Source: Bacillota bacterium (GTDB lineage: Bacteria; Bacillota; Sulfobacillia; JAJZYS01; JAJZLH01). Taken from it: a DNA stretch of 64,000 bases. The position numbers were made by a program, and so were the translations under genes. Of this stretch, positions 19,252 to 27,384 are shown in pieces. Positions within the stretch are counted from its first letter, which is position 1. The number at the start of each line of letters is the position of its first letter. Below the pieces are notes generated by a model. That model made no database searches. It was not told the DNA's origin and saw only the letters and a program-made list of their open reading frames with translations. The DNA is taken from the NCBI GenBank assembly GCA_021850485.1, contig JAJZLY010000005.1, positions 37,139 to 101,138 of the forward strand, given 5' to 3'.

Positions 19252-19595
19252 CCCTGGCTTCCCAGTGCCTTCAAGACCACCTGGCCAAGGATCTGGTGGT
19301 GATCGAGGTCGGTCCGCAGACGGTGATCGCCGACCACTTCTTGATCGCGACCGCGACCAGTGGTACGCACCTGGCCGCGTTGGCGGATGCCTTGAGCGAG
19401 CAGCTCAAGGGGTTTGTGCACCACCAGGAGGGAGATCGGCACTCCAGCTGGATCCTGCTCGATTGCGGCGATGTGGTGATCCACCTCTTTTTGGAGGAGG
19501 CCCGCAGCTTTTACGCATTGGAACGGCTGTGGGGCGACCTCGCCATGTGGAAGGTGGAGGACCCCAGCGCCGAGGCGGTCAAGACGCTGCCGTAG
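19248..19595 (+). CDS. rsfS: Ribosome silencing factor RsfS
   Basis: Binds L14 on the 50S subunit and blocks subunit joining in starvation. 115 residues from TTG 19248; core motifs ADHFLIATATSGTHL, WILLDCGDVVIHLF and FYALERLWGD. The start is uncertain: TTG 19248 has no ribosome site and gives a slightly short N-terminus. In the same frame an ATC at 19233 follows AGAGGCGG at good spacing and would restore the usual length. Coupling to yqeK is likely either way. Confidence 0.93.
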   Translation: MTLASQCLQDHLAKDLVVIEVGPQTVIADHFLIATATSGTHLAALADALSEQLKGFVHHQEGDRHSSWILLDCGDVVIHLFLEEARSFYALERLWGDLAMWKVEDPSAEAVKTLP

Positions 19596-19649
19596 CGGCA
19601 GGAGCAATCCCTCGTGATCAGAAGAGCCATAGCTTAGGAGGTGAAGTCG

Positions 19650-20087
19650 ATGGGCCGACGCAGCGGATCGATTGGCCTGGGTCTCGTCGTCACTGCCATC
19701 GGCGTGTATCTAGCGGCACAAGCCCTGGGATTTCCGGTGCAACCGTTTGGCCGCGTCGTAGGCATCTACTGGCCGCTTTTATTCACGCTGTGGGGCGTGG
19801 CGGAGCTGGTCGAAAAGCGCGGGGGGCTGTTTGTTCCGCTGGGTGCGATCTTGTTTGGCCTATTGCTCACCGCCACCAACAGCGGGCTGTTCCCGCTTTC
19901 CAGCGGGTCGGCGTGGCAACTTCTGGCGGCTGCTTTCGTGGTGGCGCTTGGCCTGGAGATGACGGTTGGCAAGAAGATCTTCCGGCACCGGCGGTGGGAC
20001 GGACGGCGCGGCCCCAAGACGACCATGCACTGGATGTGGGACGACCGGGAGCCACCGGACATCGAGAAACCACCTCAGGACGTTTGA
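19650..20087 (+). CDS. LiaF/DUF5668-like membrane protein
   Basis: 145 residues. Four hydrophobic segments in the first 110 residues (GSIGLGLVVTAIGVYLAAQ, IYWPLLFTLWGVAELV, FVPLGAILFGLLLTA, LLAAAFVVALGLEM) followed by a charged tail. This matches the N-terminal membrane region of LiaF-like proteins, which sense envelope stress; the C-terminal LiaF domain is missing. TAGGAGG lies before ATG 19650. A distal relative of the stress island at 42.6-48.1 kb may be intended (inference). Confidence 0.7.
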   Translation: MGRRSGSIGLGLVVTAIGVYLAAQALGFPVQPFGRVVGIYWPLLFTLWGVAELVEKRGGLFVPLGAILFGLLLTATNSGLFPLSSGSAWQLLAAAFVVALGLEMTVGKKIFRHRRWDGRRGPKTTMHWMWDDREPPDIEKPPQDV

Positions 20088-20112
20088 CACCCTGCGGGAC
20101 CTCTCATAGACT
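20084..20112 (+). promoter_or_regulatory. Promoter of tRNA-Ala
   Basis: TTGACA (20084-20089), 17-base spacer, TAGACT (20107-20112), 15 bases before the tRNA. The -35 overlaps the stop of the preceding gene. Confidence 0.75.
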
Positions 20113-20127
20113 AGGGAAGCCCGTTTC

Positions 20128-20203
20128 GGGGCCGTAGCTCAGTTGGGAGAGCGCCTGAATGGCATTCAGGAGGTCAGGGGTTCAACTCCCCTCGGCTCCA
20201 CCA
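20128..20203 (+). tRNA. tRNA-Ala (anticodon GGC)
   Basis: 76 bases with encoded CCA. Acceptor GGGGCCG pairs with CGGCTCC (one G-U). The anticodon arm CCTGA-ATGGCAT-TCAGG gives anticodon GGC; the T arm is AGGGG-TTCAACT-CCCCT. It is intact and is the attachment site of the element to its right. Confidence 0.97.
20153..20203. repeat. Left attachment repeat (in tRNA-Ala)
   Basis: 3' part of the intact tRNA from the anticodon stem to CCA. It matches 23644-23694 in 46 of 51 positions. Confidence 0.8.
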
Positions 20204-20213
20204 CTTGAAACGA

Positions 20214-20248
20214 AGATCCCGCAAGGATTTGCGGGATCTTCTCTTTTC
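20214..20248 (+). terminator. Rho-independent terminator after tRNA-Ala
   Basis: AGATCCCGCAA-GGAT-TTGCGGGATCT is an 11-pair perfect stem followed by TCTCTTTTC. Confidence 0.9.
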
Positions 20249-20297
20249 TGCTGGAGAGCTAAAATGTTCGATCTGCTACCATTTTGCTACCATCCGC

Positions 20298-21258
20298 CTA
20301 TTTTGGACTCCCGGCTCCGGTGCGACCCGATGGCATCTCATGGGAACCCATGACGTCGGCAAAGAGCGATGCGGCCGTCTTGTCGGCGACCTTCTTCTGA
20401 CGGCCAGGCTGATCGTGCATGTAAACGCTCATGGTCGTCGTCACTTTGGCGTGCCCAAGGCGGTTCTGGACGGCAGTCGTGTCGCCTTCTGAATCTTGGA
20501 TCAGGAATGTCCCAACCATATGGCGGAGGTCGTGCAGGCGGATGTGCCGCAGGCCAGCCAGCTCTAATTGCCGAGTGAAGAGGCGGTGCAGGGTGCGTGG
20601 GCTGAGCGGCGTACCAACTCGCGACGGGAACACCAGGCCGTGCTCCTGCCACAATGTTCCGGCCCGCTCCCGGTCTTGGTCAAGACGCTGGCGCTGGTCC
20701 TGGAGGATGCGTCGGTCGGCGTCTGTCATCTCGATAGGGCGCGCCCCACGGGGCTCCTTGGTCACCCGCTCGACGACACCACGACCTGGCCGGTACGGGC
20801 GCTGGACCCGCACATTGAGATAGCCGTGCTCCCAATCAATGTCGATCCAGCGCAGGCCGATCAGTTCGCCACGGTGCATGCCCGTTGAAAGGCTCAGTGC
20901 AAAGAGTCGGTGCGCAGAGAGGGAGTTAAGAAACGTGCGAGCCTCTTCCCGGGTATGGATGATGTGTTCGCGTGGCGTGTATTTGGGTTTCGTAACGCGG
21001 TCCAGCGGGTTGCGGGCGATCAGGTCGCCGACGGACGGCTGCCCGGAACGCAATGTTGAGGATGTTGTGGCAGTGGGTAGGGGCGGAGCCGTGCAAGGAA
21101 CCGTAGAGCTTCTCGACCTGGTCCGGTCGGAGACTGGCCAGCCGTTCTCCCCCGAGGAGTGGAACGATCTGGTTTCGAATGAGTCGGCGATACTTGGCGG
21201 TTGTATGCGGAGCCAGCGGGATACGGTGAATTCGAGCGGTCGTCGCAATCGGGGCGCA
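20298..21258 (-). pseudogene. Tyrosine recombinase, frameshifted and truncated
   Basis: The C-terminal catalytic domain is intact in one frame: Arg in STGMHRGELIGLRW, HDLRH, and LGHAKVTTTMSVYMH with the attacking Tyr. The core-binding domain is in another frame: PHTTAKYRRLIRNQIVPLLG, RPDQVEKLYGSL, then HNILNIAFRAAV, which should join GDLIARNPLDRV. The frame breaks near 21035-21050. Upstream, the domain's own frame runs into a stop at 21259, so the N-terminal arm-binding part is lost. It lies next to the tRNA, the normal place for the integrase of a tRNA-borne element. Confidence 0.8.
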
Positions 21259-21314
21259 TTACATAACTGGCCATCACCTACAATGATCTCAATGACCGAG
21301 GGGAGGGGCTCGCT

Positions 21315-21548
21315 GTGAAGACACACTCATACCGCGTGATGCTCGCCTGGGATGCCGACGACGAGATGTGGAACGTGTCGGCGCCCGCCATTCCCGGCTG
21401 CTTCACGTTTGGAGTCACCGTTGAAGAGGCGATCGAGAACGCTCGCGAGGCGATCTTGGTCAATGTCGAGGACATGGCGGAGCGAGGAGAGGTCATCCCT
21501 GCGGAGGACACCCGCATCGAGATGGTGACGGTCGAGGCTAAGGCTTGA
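21315..21548 (+). CDS. hicB: HicB family antitoxin
   Basis: 77 residues with the HicB partial RNase H-like fold: YRVMLAWDADDEMWNVSAPAIPGC, FGVTVEEAIENAREAI. HicB neutralises HicA, a small mRNA interferase. GTG 21315 follows GGGGAGGGG at good spacing. There is no C-terminal DNA-binding domain. The partner reading frame directly after it is ruined, so this is likely an orphan antitoxin. Some HicB-like proteins stand alone, so function is not excluded. Confidence 0.75.
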   Translation: MKTHSYRVMLAWDADDEMWNVSAPAIPGCFTFGVTVEEAIENAREAILVNVEDMAERGEVIPAEDTRIEMVTVEAKA

Positions 21549-21706
21549 CCGGACGTGCCGTGGTTGATGCTCTCCAGCGCCAAAGTTGCAAGGTGTCGCG
21601 GCAACGTTGCAGTCGTGTCCGGCGGGAATGGCCGGACGGGCGCGAGGTGACGGTGCCTGCTGGCAAGGAGTCGCAGCGTCCCTGCCGAACCAGTCTTGAG
21701 AAGTGA
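21545..21706 (+). pseudogene. Degenerate HicA toxin
   Basis: A 53-codon frame from TTG 21545, overlapping the hicB stop. It still aligns by eye with HicA: TGRAVVDALQR, then RQRCSRVRR where functional HicA has RxxGSHxxxR, then PDGREVTVPAG. The Gly and catalytic His of GSH are replaced (CSR) and the VPxH region is altered, so the toxin should be inactive. This is an assignment from position and weak similarity. Confidence 0.5.
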
Positions 21707-21720
21707 AGGGAGGGTTGTCG

Positions 21721-22179
21721 ATGGATCAGGAGATGAAGGCATACCTGGACGCAATGCAACAGGGCATCATCAAGCAAATGGTTGACTTGAACACGGAAAC
21801 GCGCACTGAATCCCGTGACCATGGGGAGCGACTGAACGGGCAGACCCGTGAGTACATAGAGAAACTGCACACGCAGGCCCATGACCATGCGGAGCAACTG
21901 AACGCGCAGACCCGTGAGTACGTAGAGAAACTGCACACGCAGGCCCATGACCATGCGGAGCAACTGAGCGCGCAGACCCGTGAGTACGTAGAGAAACTGC
22001 ACACGCAGGCCCATGACCATGCGGAGCAACTGAACGCGCAGACCCGCATCCTGATCGAAGCGGTTCACGACGACATTCGGCTCGTTGCCGAGGGCGTCGT
22101 GATGTTCAACGAGAAGCTCGACCGGATCGCCGGCGACCACGAGCAGCGTATCCAGCGCCTTGAACGAGGGGCGTTGTAA
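21721..22179 (+). CDS. Coiled-coil protein of 11-residue repeats
   Basis: 152 residues, strongly charged, no signal peptide or membrane segment. The middle is made of alternating 11-residue units (TREYVEKLHTQ / AHDHAEQLNAQ), three full 22-residue copies after a partial one. An 11-residue period fits a hendecad coiled coil, a nearly straight helical bundle. The C-terminus (LIEAVHDDIRLVAEGVVMFNEKLDRI) continues as helix with EHEQR-like heptads. ATG 21721 follows AAGGGAGGG. No known family recognised. It is the only apparently intact gene of the element besides hicB. Confidence 0.7.
   Translation: MDQEMKAYLDAMQQGIIKQMVDLNTETRTESRDHGERLNGQTREYIEKLHTQAHDHAEQLNAQTREYVEKLHTQAHDHAEQLSAQTREYVEKLHTQAHDHAEQLNAQTRILIEAVHDDIRLVAEGVVMFNEKLDRIAGDHEQRIQRLERGAL
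21847..22044 (+). repeat. Three tandem 66-bp repeats in coding sequence
   Basis: Units 21847-21912, 21913-21978 and 21979-22044 are nearly identical in DNA as well as protein, so amplification is recent or maintained by recombination. A shorter, diverged unit precedes them. Confidence 0.9.
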
Positions 22180-22326
22180 CCATTCCCGTCACCGTGGCAA
22201 GTCGTCCGCGCTCGGCTTAACAAAGCCGGGCGTTCTTGATCATCGGCGAAGTGGGTACCTGCCGCTCGGCCGGCCGCATGTTGATCTGCAACAGGACTGC
22301 GGCTTCTGATTTACGAACCCCTGCCC

Positions 22327-23526
22327 ATGCCAAGCATCACGCCACGGCCCCGCAAGAACGACCGGCCAGACCGGCCGACCAGGCGGCTTGTCACCTGGGA
22401 CCTGCCGCCGGGTCCTGGTGGCAAGCGTCGGTGCACAACCGAGACGGTGCGAGGCAACAAGCGAGACGCCGAGCAGAGATCGACCGGGCTGCCGGCAGAT
22501 ACGTTTCACCATCTAAGCAAACCGTTGCACAGTACATGGAGCAGTGGCTTGCAACGGTGAGTCAGCACATTCGACCAGCCACCTACTACAGCTACGAAAT
22601 GCAGGTTCGGGTGCATATCCTTCCTCACTTGGGGGCAGGAGCCCCTTGTCAACCTGGCAGCCCAATCGCTCCAGGCATGGTTGGTTACGTTGTCTCAGCC
22701 GCAGGGGAACGGCACGACCCTCTCGCCCCGCTCCGTCGCATACGTTTGCTCGGTGCTTGGCATCGCACTCGGAGAGGCAGTCCGGCTGGAGCTCCTGCCT
22801 GCGAACCCTGTGAGCCGGATACGACCGCCCAAGCAGAACCCGAAGAAGGTGGAGTCCCTCACCTTCGAGCAGGAACAGGCAATTGACGAAGTCGGGCGGG
22901 ACATGAGGCTGGGCGTCTTGTTCTCGGTCCTGCGGAAGACGGGGCTTCGCATCGGCGAGGCGATCGGTCTCCGGTGGGAGGATGTGGACCTTGAGAACGC
23001 CACCCTTTCGGTCCATCGCACCATGTCGGAGATCAACGGACGAATGATCGAAGGACCGCCCAAGACCAAGGCCGGACGACGGGAGATAGCGCTAGCCCCA
23101 CAGACGGTCGAGATGCTCCGCTGCCAGAGGTAAGCGCAGGAAGTGGAGCGATGGGTAAACAGCGCGGACTGGAACCAACAGAGACTGGTATTCCCCTCTA
23201 CTACGGGCACGGTGCTATTCCGCCACAATGTCCGACGTGCCTGGCTGGACCTCATTGCGAGAGATGGACTGCCGGTCTACGGTCTCCATGCCTTGCGCCA
23301 CACCTGTGCCAGCCTCACGCTCCAAGCCGGAATCGGACTGGCCGAGATCGCAGCCAAGTTAGGCGACGAGAACACCGCCTTCGGGGCCAGAGCCTACGCC
23401 CATGTCCTGCAAGCCACCAAACGGCAGGCAGAGGACCGCTTTGGGCGCTTCCTCACCGGAAGACCATCGGACTGGATTGTTGTCGAAATATTGGCAAACC
23501 GCCCGCCGACCCCTGCTATCACATGA
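22327..23526 (+). pseudogene. Second tyrosine recombinase, broken
   Basis: Pieces of one integrase lie in order. The N-terminus (WDLPPGPGGKRRCTTETVRGNK) is in the frame starting at 22327. The core-binding part (KQTVAQYMEQWLATVSQHIRP) is in a second frame. From about 22650 the frame shifts again (LGAGA then LVNLAAQSLQAWLVTL), leading to the catalytic domain with Arg in KTGLRIGEAIGLRW. An in-frame TAA at 23131 interrupts it; the same frame continues with HALRHTCASL and the Tyr in ARAYAHVLQ. Two frameshifts and a stop make it inactive. Confidence 0.85.
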
Positions 23527-23643
23527 CATAACGTGTGACCTAGTGATCGTTCCGTAATGGCCTGAAAGCACCATATAGAAAGGGTTTGTGCCTATCCTTC
23601 AAGCCTTGTTGATAGTCATGAAAGGTCACGCAATTTGGACATG

Positions 23644-23694
23644 GCCTGGATGGCATTGAGGAGGTCGGGGGCTCAACTCCGCTCGGCTCCACCA
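23644..23694. repeat. Right attachment repeat, tRNA-Ala 3' remnant
   Basis: Starts GCCTGGATGGCATT and ends CGGCTCCACCA. Five differences from the tRNA copy break both anticodon-stem and T-stem pairing. No 5' half is present, so it is not a working tRNA. Confidence 0.8.
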
Positions 23695-23699
23695 GACTG

Positions 23700-23730
23700 A
23701 ACCCGCTTCCCGTAAGGGAAAGCGGGTTTT
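23700..23730 (+). terminator. Terminator right of the element
   Basis: AACCCGCTTCCC-GTAA-GGGAAAGCGGGTT stem with one bulged A, then TTTGG. It probably was the original tRNA-Ala terminator before insertion (inference). Confidence 0.75.
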
Positions 23731-23853
23731 GGCTGAAGGCCGATGTCCGTCGAAAGTAGGGTACATCCTGACCACGAGGCAACCTCGGCTGCGCCGGGGC
23801 TTCAGGGTATTCTTGTGGCTTGGTGCCGAACCAAGTGCCCGACGCGCCGGTGC

Positions 23854-24324
23854 TCAGAGGTCCTTGCGCATCATGATGTTGGTGGCGTGGTAGCCGCTGG
23901 TGTCGTAGAGGTGTCGGGCGGTGTGGTTGTGAGCGAACACGTGCAGACCGATTCTGGCTAATCCAAGCGCCCGCACGGCTTCGTCCAGCGCCGAGAGTGC
24001 CTGTCGGCCGTATCCCCGGCCCTGAAATTGGTCCCAGACATGGATGTCCCAGATCCAAGCCTCGGCCTGACCGGCCTCTTGGCGGACGCCGAACCAGATC
24101 ATGCCGACCCGGCTAGATGACTCATCGTCAACCAGAGTGTGCAGATGTTGGCCCTGCGAGTGCAGCCCGTCCGGAAGGAGCACCTGAAACTCTTTGGCGG
24201 CTTCTGCATGAGCCTCTGTGACGGACCAGCGGCCAGCTGCCACATGCTCTTCAGCATAGTGGTCGACGGCCACTGCGAGATAGCTGGAAAACTCCTCTTC
24301 CGTCATGGTGGCCAGTCGAATCAC
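23854..24324 (-). CDS. GNAT family N-acetyltransferase
   Basis: 156 residues. The acetyl-CoA-binding loop is QFQGRGYGRQAL (about residues 99-110), preceded by the strand WIWDIHVWD and followed by IGLHVFAHNHTARHLYDTSGY, the typical GNAT motif B. Substrate unknown. GTG 24324 has AAGGAGG nine bases upstream. It lies just outside the decayed element and is transcribed towards it. Similar stand-alone GNATs are common accessory genes. Confidence 0.85.
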   Translation of the reverse strand: MIRLATMTEEEFSSYLAVAVDHYAEEHVAAGRWSVTEAHAEAAKEFQVLLPDGLHSQGQHLHTLVDDESSSRVGMIWFGVRQEAGQAEAWIWDIHVWDQFQGRGYGRQALSALDEAVRALGLARIGLHVFAHNHTARHLYDTSGYHATNIMMRKDL

Positions 24325-24467
24325 TAGACCGCCTCCTTGCCTTCCCCGGAGCCACTGTCTTGGACACAGGGGCCAGGCGCACCTTCCGCCGGAACCCGAA
24401 TGCGGTGGTGGTCACAGGGGAGGGCACCGCTGGTCGGGAATCCTCGGATCAGTCTCGAGGAGGCGTG

Positions 24468-25217
24468 GTGGTCAAAGCGGTGCCCGGATCAGGTAGTGCC
24501 CAGCCTCCAGCGTCCGACGGGCACCCGCGGCGCGCCATCCTGACCCTCCTTGGTTTCGGGGTGGTCGGACCCGTCTTGTTCACCGTGTCCTACGCCATCA
24601 ATGAGGCGCTGCGCCCTGGCTTCAACCTCTGGCAAGAGTCCATCTCCATGCTCAGCCGAGGGCCAGCCGGGTGGATTCAAAGCGCCAGTTTCACGGTGTT
24701 CGGGCTGATGAGCATTGCCTTTGCCGTGGGTCTTGCCAGACTGGATCCGCCGCCAGACGGCTCGCCCTGGATCGCCCGCCTGCAGGCGGGCATCGGCGTT
24801 GGGCTGGTGTTTGCTGGATTGGTGGTCCAGCACAAGTTGAATCTTGGCCCAGGCGGGGTACGGCCTGCGGGTCTGCTCACGCCGTATGGCTACATTACCG
24901 TGGCCGGTTTTGTCCATGTCCTGGCGGCTGTGTTGATCTATGCCTCGACCGTTGGGTCGTGCCTGCTGGTGGGCCGCAGCCTACGACAGCGGACTCAGGT
25001 TGCAGTCGGTGCCTACTCCACGGCCAGTGGTTCGCTGTACGCCGTGTGCATCTTGGGCTTCGCACTGGCTCCGTTGCTAGTTGGGCCGGCTGGCCTCTTC
25101 GAACGACTGGCCAGCCTGATCGGAGCCGTCTGGACGGTGTGGTTTGCCAGCCGCACGATGGGGGCCGCTCGGAGCAGCGCCCGGGCCAGGAGCCAGACGG
25201 CCGTAGGCGAACCTTAA
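24468..25217 (+). CDS. DUF998-like membrane protein
   Basis: 249 residues with about six hydrophobic helices. The first loop, NEALRPGFNLWQESISMLSRGPAG, matches the family pattern (RPGY...ISxLS.GP.GW). Function unknown. GTG 24468 is preferred because CGAGGAGG lies five bases upstream; longer in-frame starts exist at 24360. Confidence 0.75.
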   Translation: MVKAVPGSGSAQPPASDGHPRRAILTLLGFGVVGPVLFTVSYAINEALRPGFNLWQESISMLSRGPAGWIQSASFTVFGLMSIAFAVGLARLDPPPDGSPWIARLQAGIGVGLVFAGLVVQHKLNLGPGGVRPAGLLTPYGYITVAGFVHVLAAVLIYASTVGSCLLVGRSLRQRTQVAVGAYSTASGSLYAVCILGFALAPLLVGPAGLFERLASLIGAVWTVWFASRTMGAARSSARARSQTAVGEP

Positions 25218-25277
25218 CCTTCTGGTGTCCAGAAACCAGAGCCTGGGCGGCGAGATGGCGATCAGGAGGTGAACCCC

Positions 25278-25787
25278 ATGTGGCAGCTGGCGATTCCCGC
25301 CTGGCAGTTGGTGGTGCGCTCGGTCGTCATCTACGCCGCGCTCTTGATTGGACTGCGGCTGTTCGGAAAGCGAGAGGTCGGCCAGTTCACCGTGTTCGAT
25401 CTGGTCCTAGTCTTGCTGGTGGCAAATGCCGTGCAGCCGGCGATCACCGGTCCGGATAACTCGGTGGCCGGCGGGTTGGTGATCATCGTCAGCTTGTTCG
25501 TGCTGAACTGGGCGATTGCCAGCGTGCGCGGCCGGTCGCCGCTGCTTCGGAGCCTACTGGAGGGCAAGGCCGCGATCGTTGCCCGTGACGGGCAGTGGAT
25601 GCCAGCGGCGTTGAAGCGAGCTGGCTTGGACATCGATGACTGCACGATGGCGCTGCGTGAGCACGGATTTCAGGATGTTTCCGAGGTGTCGCTGGTCGTG
25701 TTGGAGACGGATGGTTCGATCTCCGTGGTTCCGGGCTCCACGCCGATGCTCCGTAGCCGCAGGCGGGTGCGTACTCGGCGCATGTGA
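25278..25787 (+). CDS. DUF421/YetF-like membrane protein
   Basis: 169 residues: three N-terminal hydrophobic segments, GLRLFGKREVGQFTVFDLVLVLLVANAVQ as the family signature, then a small cytoplasmic domain (LLEGKAAIVARDGQWMPAALKRAGLDIDD). The family is linked to spore or envelope functions in Bacillus, but its role is unclear. AGGAGGTG precedes ATG 25278. It converges on the next gene with two bases between the stops. Confidence 0.88.
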   Translation: MWQLAIPAWQLVVRSVVIYAALLIGLRLFGKREVGQFTVFDLVLVLLVANAVQPAITGPDNSVAGGLVIIVSLFVLNWAIASVRGRSPLLRSLLEGKAAIVARDGQWMPAALKRAGLDIDDCTMALREHGFQDVSEVSLVVLETDGSISVVPGSTPMLRSRRRVRTRRM

Positions 25788-25789
25788 GG

Positions 25790-26260
25790 TCAAGGAGGCG
25801 GCCGGCGGCCCCCAGGTTCTGCCCGACCCGCCCGGGATGTGCCGGCTGCGCGAGCGGATGTGAGGCGGCGCAGGAGCACAGCTCCGAGGTACACGACCAC
25901 CGTCGAGACCAGCACTGAGAGCGGATAGACCCAAGAAGAGATGTGCAGCAAAAAGGCGAGCAAGACGATGGCCAGAGCCGGAGGGGCGGCCGCCTGGCTC
26001 AGTTCCATCAGTGCGAAGATGGCCAGGAGTCCGGTGGCGATGCCGATGGCTTCCGGCAGGTGGACCAGCAAAATGCCAACGGCGGCCGCTGCTACCGGCA
26101 GCAATATGACCGACCGCCAGCCGGCCAGCTCGGCCCTAGGGTCGCGAAACGCCAAGTAGGCGATCACCGCCAAGGGCGGGAACAGGGCGTAGCGCACAAC
26201 CAGGGCCAAGCTCAGCAGGTGAGCCAACTCGACGACCGCCACCACGGCCAGCGGTCGCAA
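25790..26260 (-). CDS. HPP-like integral membrane protein
   Basis: 156 residues, five hydrophobic segments. FPPLAVIAYLAFRDPRAELAGWRS and AAAPPALAIVLLAFL resemble the HPP family. Function unknown. The only start in this frame is TTG 26260, without a clear ribosome site. Family assignment is tentative. Confidence 0.5.
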   Translation of the reverse strand: MRPLAVVAVVELAHLLSLALVVRYALFPPLAVIAYLAFRDPRAELAGWRSVILLPVAAAAVGILLVHLPEAIGIATGLLAIFALMELSQAAAPPALAIVLLAFLLHISSWVYPLSVLVSTVVVYLGAVLLRRLTSARAAGTSRAGRAEPGGRRPPP

Positions 26261-26446
26261 AAGAACTGAAACGGACTTGCATCGAAGACCCCCTCGCCAT
26301 CGCGTCGATCATAGACGAGGCTGCGTGCCACGGCTACCAGCCGGGGAGAGTCCTGTCGGCGGCGGCTGGTTGGCGTATCATAGATACATAGAGCCCCAGG
26401 GATGGGGTCCAATTGGATGCCGCCAGGTGGCCGACGGGAGGTCCCG

Positions 26447-27361
26447 ATGCCAGCAGTCCCCTCTGGAGCGCAGTTTGAGATCCGCCACGGCAAACAGCGA
26501 GCGACCGTCGTCGAAGTCGGGGCGGCGATTCGTGAATACGTGGACAATGAGCGCCCCGTCTTGGATCCTTTTCCTAGCGATGCGATGTGCGACGGCGCCC
26601 ATGGCACGCCGCTGATCCCCTGGGCCAATCGGCTGGCTGACGGACGTTATCGGTTCGACGGCCACGAGTACCAGGTGCCGCTGACCGAGCCGGAAAAGCA
26701 AAATGCGATCCACGGCCTGGCGCGCTGGCGCAACTGGCAGCCGATCCGCCAGGGACCATGCACAGTGGTGATGGGAACCCGCCTACACCCCAGCCCCGGC
26801 TACCCTTTCACTCTGGATTTGGAGATCGACTATACGCTGAGCGCGGCGGGCCTGACGGTGGAGATTTCGGCCACCAACATGGGGACCGGTCCCTGCCCCT
26901 ACGCCTGTGGCCAGCATCCGTACATGTCGCCGGGAGCTGGGCTGATCGATCAGTGCACGCTGCAGCTTGCAGCTGAAACCCGAATTCTCAGCGATCCTGT
27001 GCGCCAGCTGCCGACGGGGCTGGAAGCTGTGGCCGGCACGGCCTTCGACTTCCGAACGCCCAGACCCATTGGCGAACAGCAGGTGGATTTCGCCTTCACC
27101 GACCTGAGCCGAGACCAAGACAACTTGGCTTGGGCCAGGCTAGGCTGCCCAGACGGGCGGAGCGTGGCACTGTGGGTGGATGCAACGTTTTCGGTGCTCG
27201 AACTCTACACCGGAGACACCCTCGCCCCCCACCGCAGGCGGCGGGGCTTAGGCACCGAGCCCATGACCGGCCCGCCGAACGGATTGCAAAGTGGTGTGGG
27301 CCTGATCCGGCTGGAAAGCGGTCAGCGCCATACCAGCCGGTGGGGCGTACGACTTGACTGA
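26447..27361 (+). CDS. Aldose 1-epimerase family protein
   Basis: 304 residues, beta-sandwich galactose mutarotase fold that interconverts sugar anomers. Conserved points: GTPLIPWANRLADGRYRFDG, NAIHGLARW with the first His, PYACGQHPYM with the catalytic His, and LELYTGD near the end with the catalytic Glu. ATG 26447 has GGGAGGTC upstream and is preferred to ATG 26402. It stands 23 bases before the tal-pgi gene, so it may supply the right anomer of glucose or glucose 6-phosphate to this pathway (inference). Confidence 0.88.
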   Translation: MPAVPSGAQFEIRHGKQRATVVEVGAAIREYVDNERPVLDPFPSDAMCDGAHGTPLIPWANRLADGRYRFDGHEYQVPLTEPEKQNAIHGLARWRNWQPIRQGPCTVVMGTRLHPSPGYPFTLDLEIDYTLSAAGLTVEISATNMGTGPCPYACGQHPYMSPGAGLIDQCTLQLAAETRILSDPVRQLPTGLEAVAGTAFDFRTPRPIGEQQVDFAFTDLSRDQDNLAWARLGCPDGRSVALWVDATFSVLELYTGDTLAPHRRRRGLGTEPMTGPPNGLQSGVGLIRLESGQRHTSRWGVRLD

Positions 27362-27384
27362 ATGCCGTTGAGGGGGCGTTTGCG

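Larger units (their letters stand above)
20153..23694. mobile_element. Decayed integrative element in tRNA-Ala
   Basis: The 3' 51 bases of tRNA-Ala (20153-20203) recur at 23644-23694 with 46 matches, enclosing about 3.5 kb. Inside are two tyrosine recombinase genes, both broken, a HicB antitoxin with a degenerate HicA, and a repeat-built coiled-coil protein. Integration into a tRNA 3' end by a tyrosine recombinase is the classic mode for islands and phages. Mismatches between the repeats and the broken integrases show that it can no longer move by itself. Confidence 0.8.

Noticed and set aside
20568-21318. Plus-strand frames over the first integrase
   Set aside because: They have no motifs, while the minus strand shows a clear recombinase.
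21847-22044. CRISPR array
   Set aside because: Units are contiguous without spacers and lie in a reading frame as coiled-coil repeats.
23131-23133. In-frame stop in second integrase as recoding site
   Set aside because: It is TAA, not TGA, and the gene also has two frameshifts; simple decay explains it.
23644-23694. Second tRNA-Ala gene
   Set aside because: Only the 3' part is present, with mismatches in the stems.
23540-24058. 172-codon minus-strand frame over the right attachment repeat
   Set aside because: It runs through the tRNA remnant, the terminator and the GNAT gene in another frame, with no motif.
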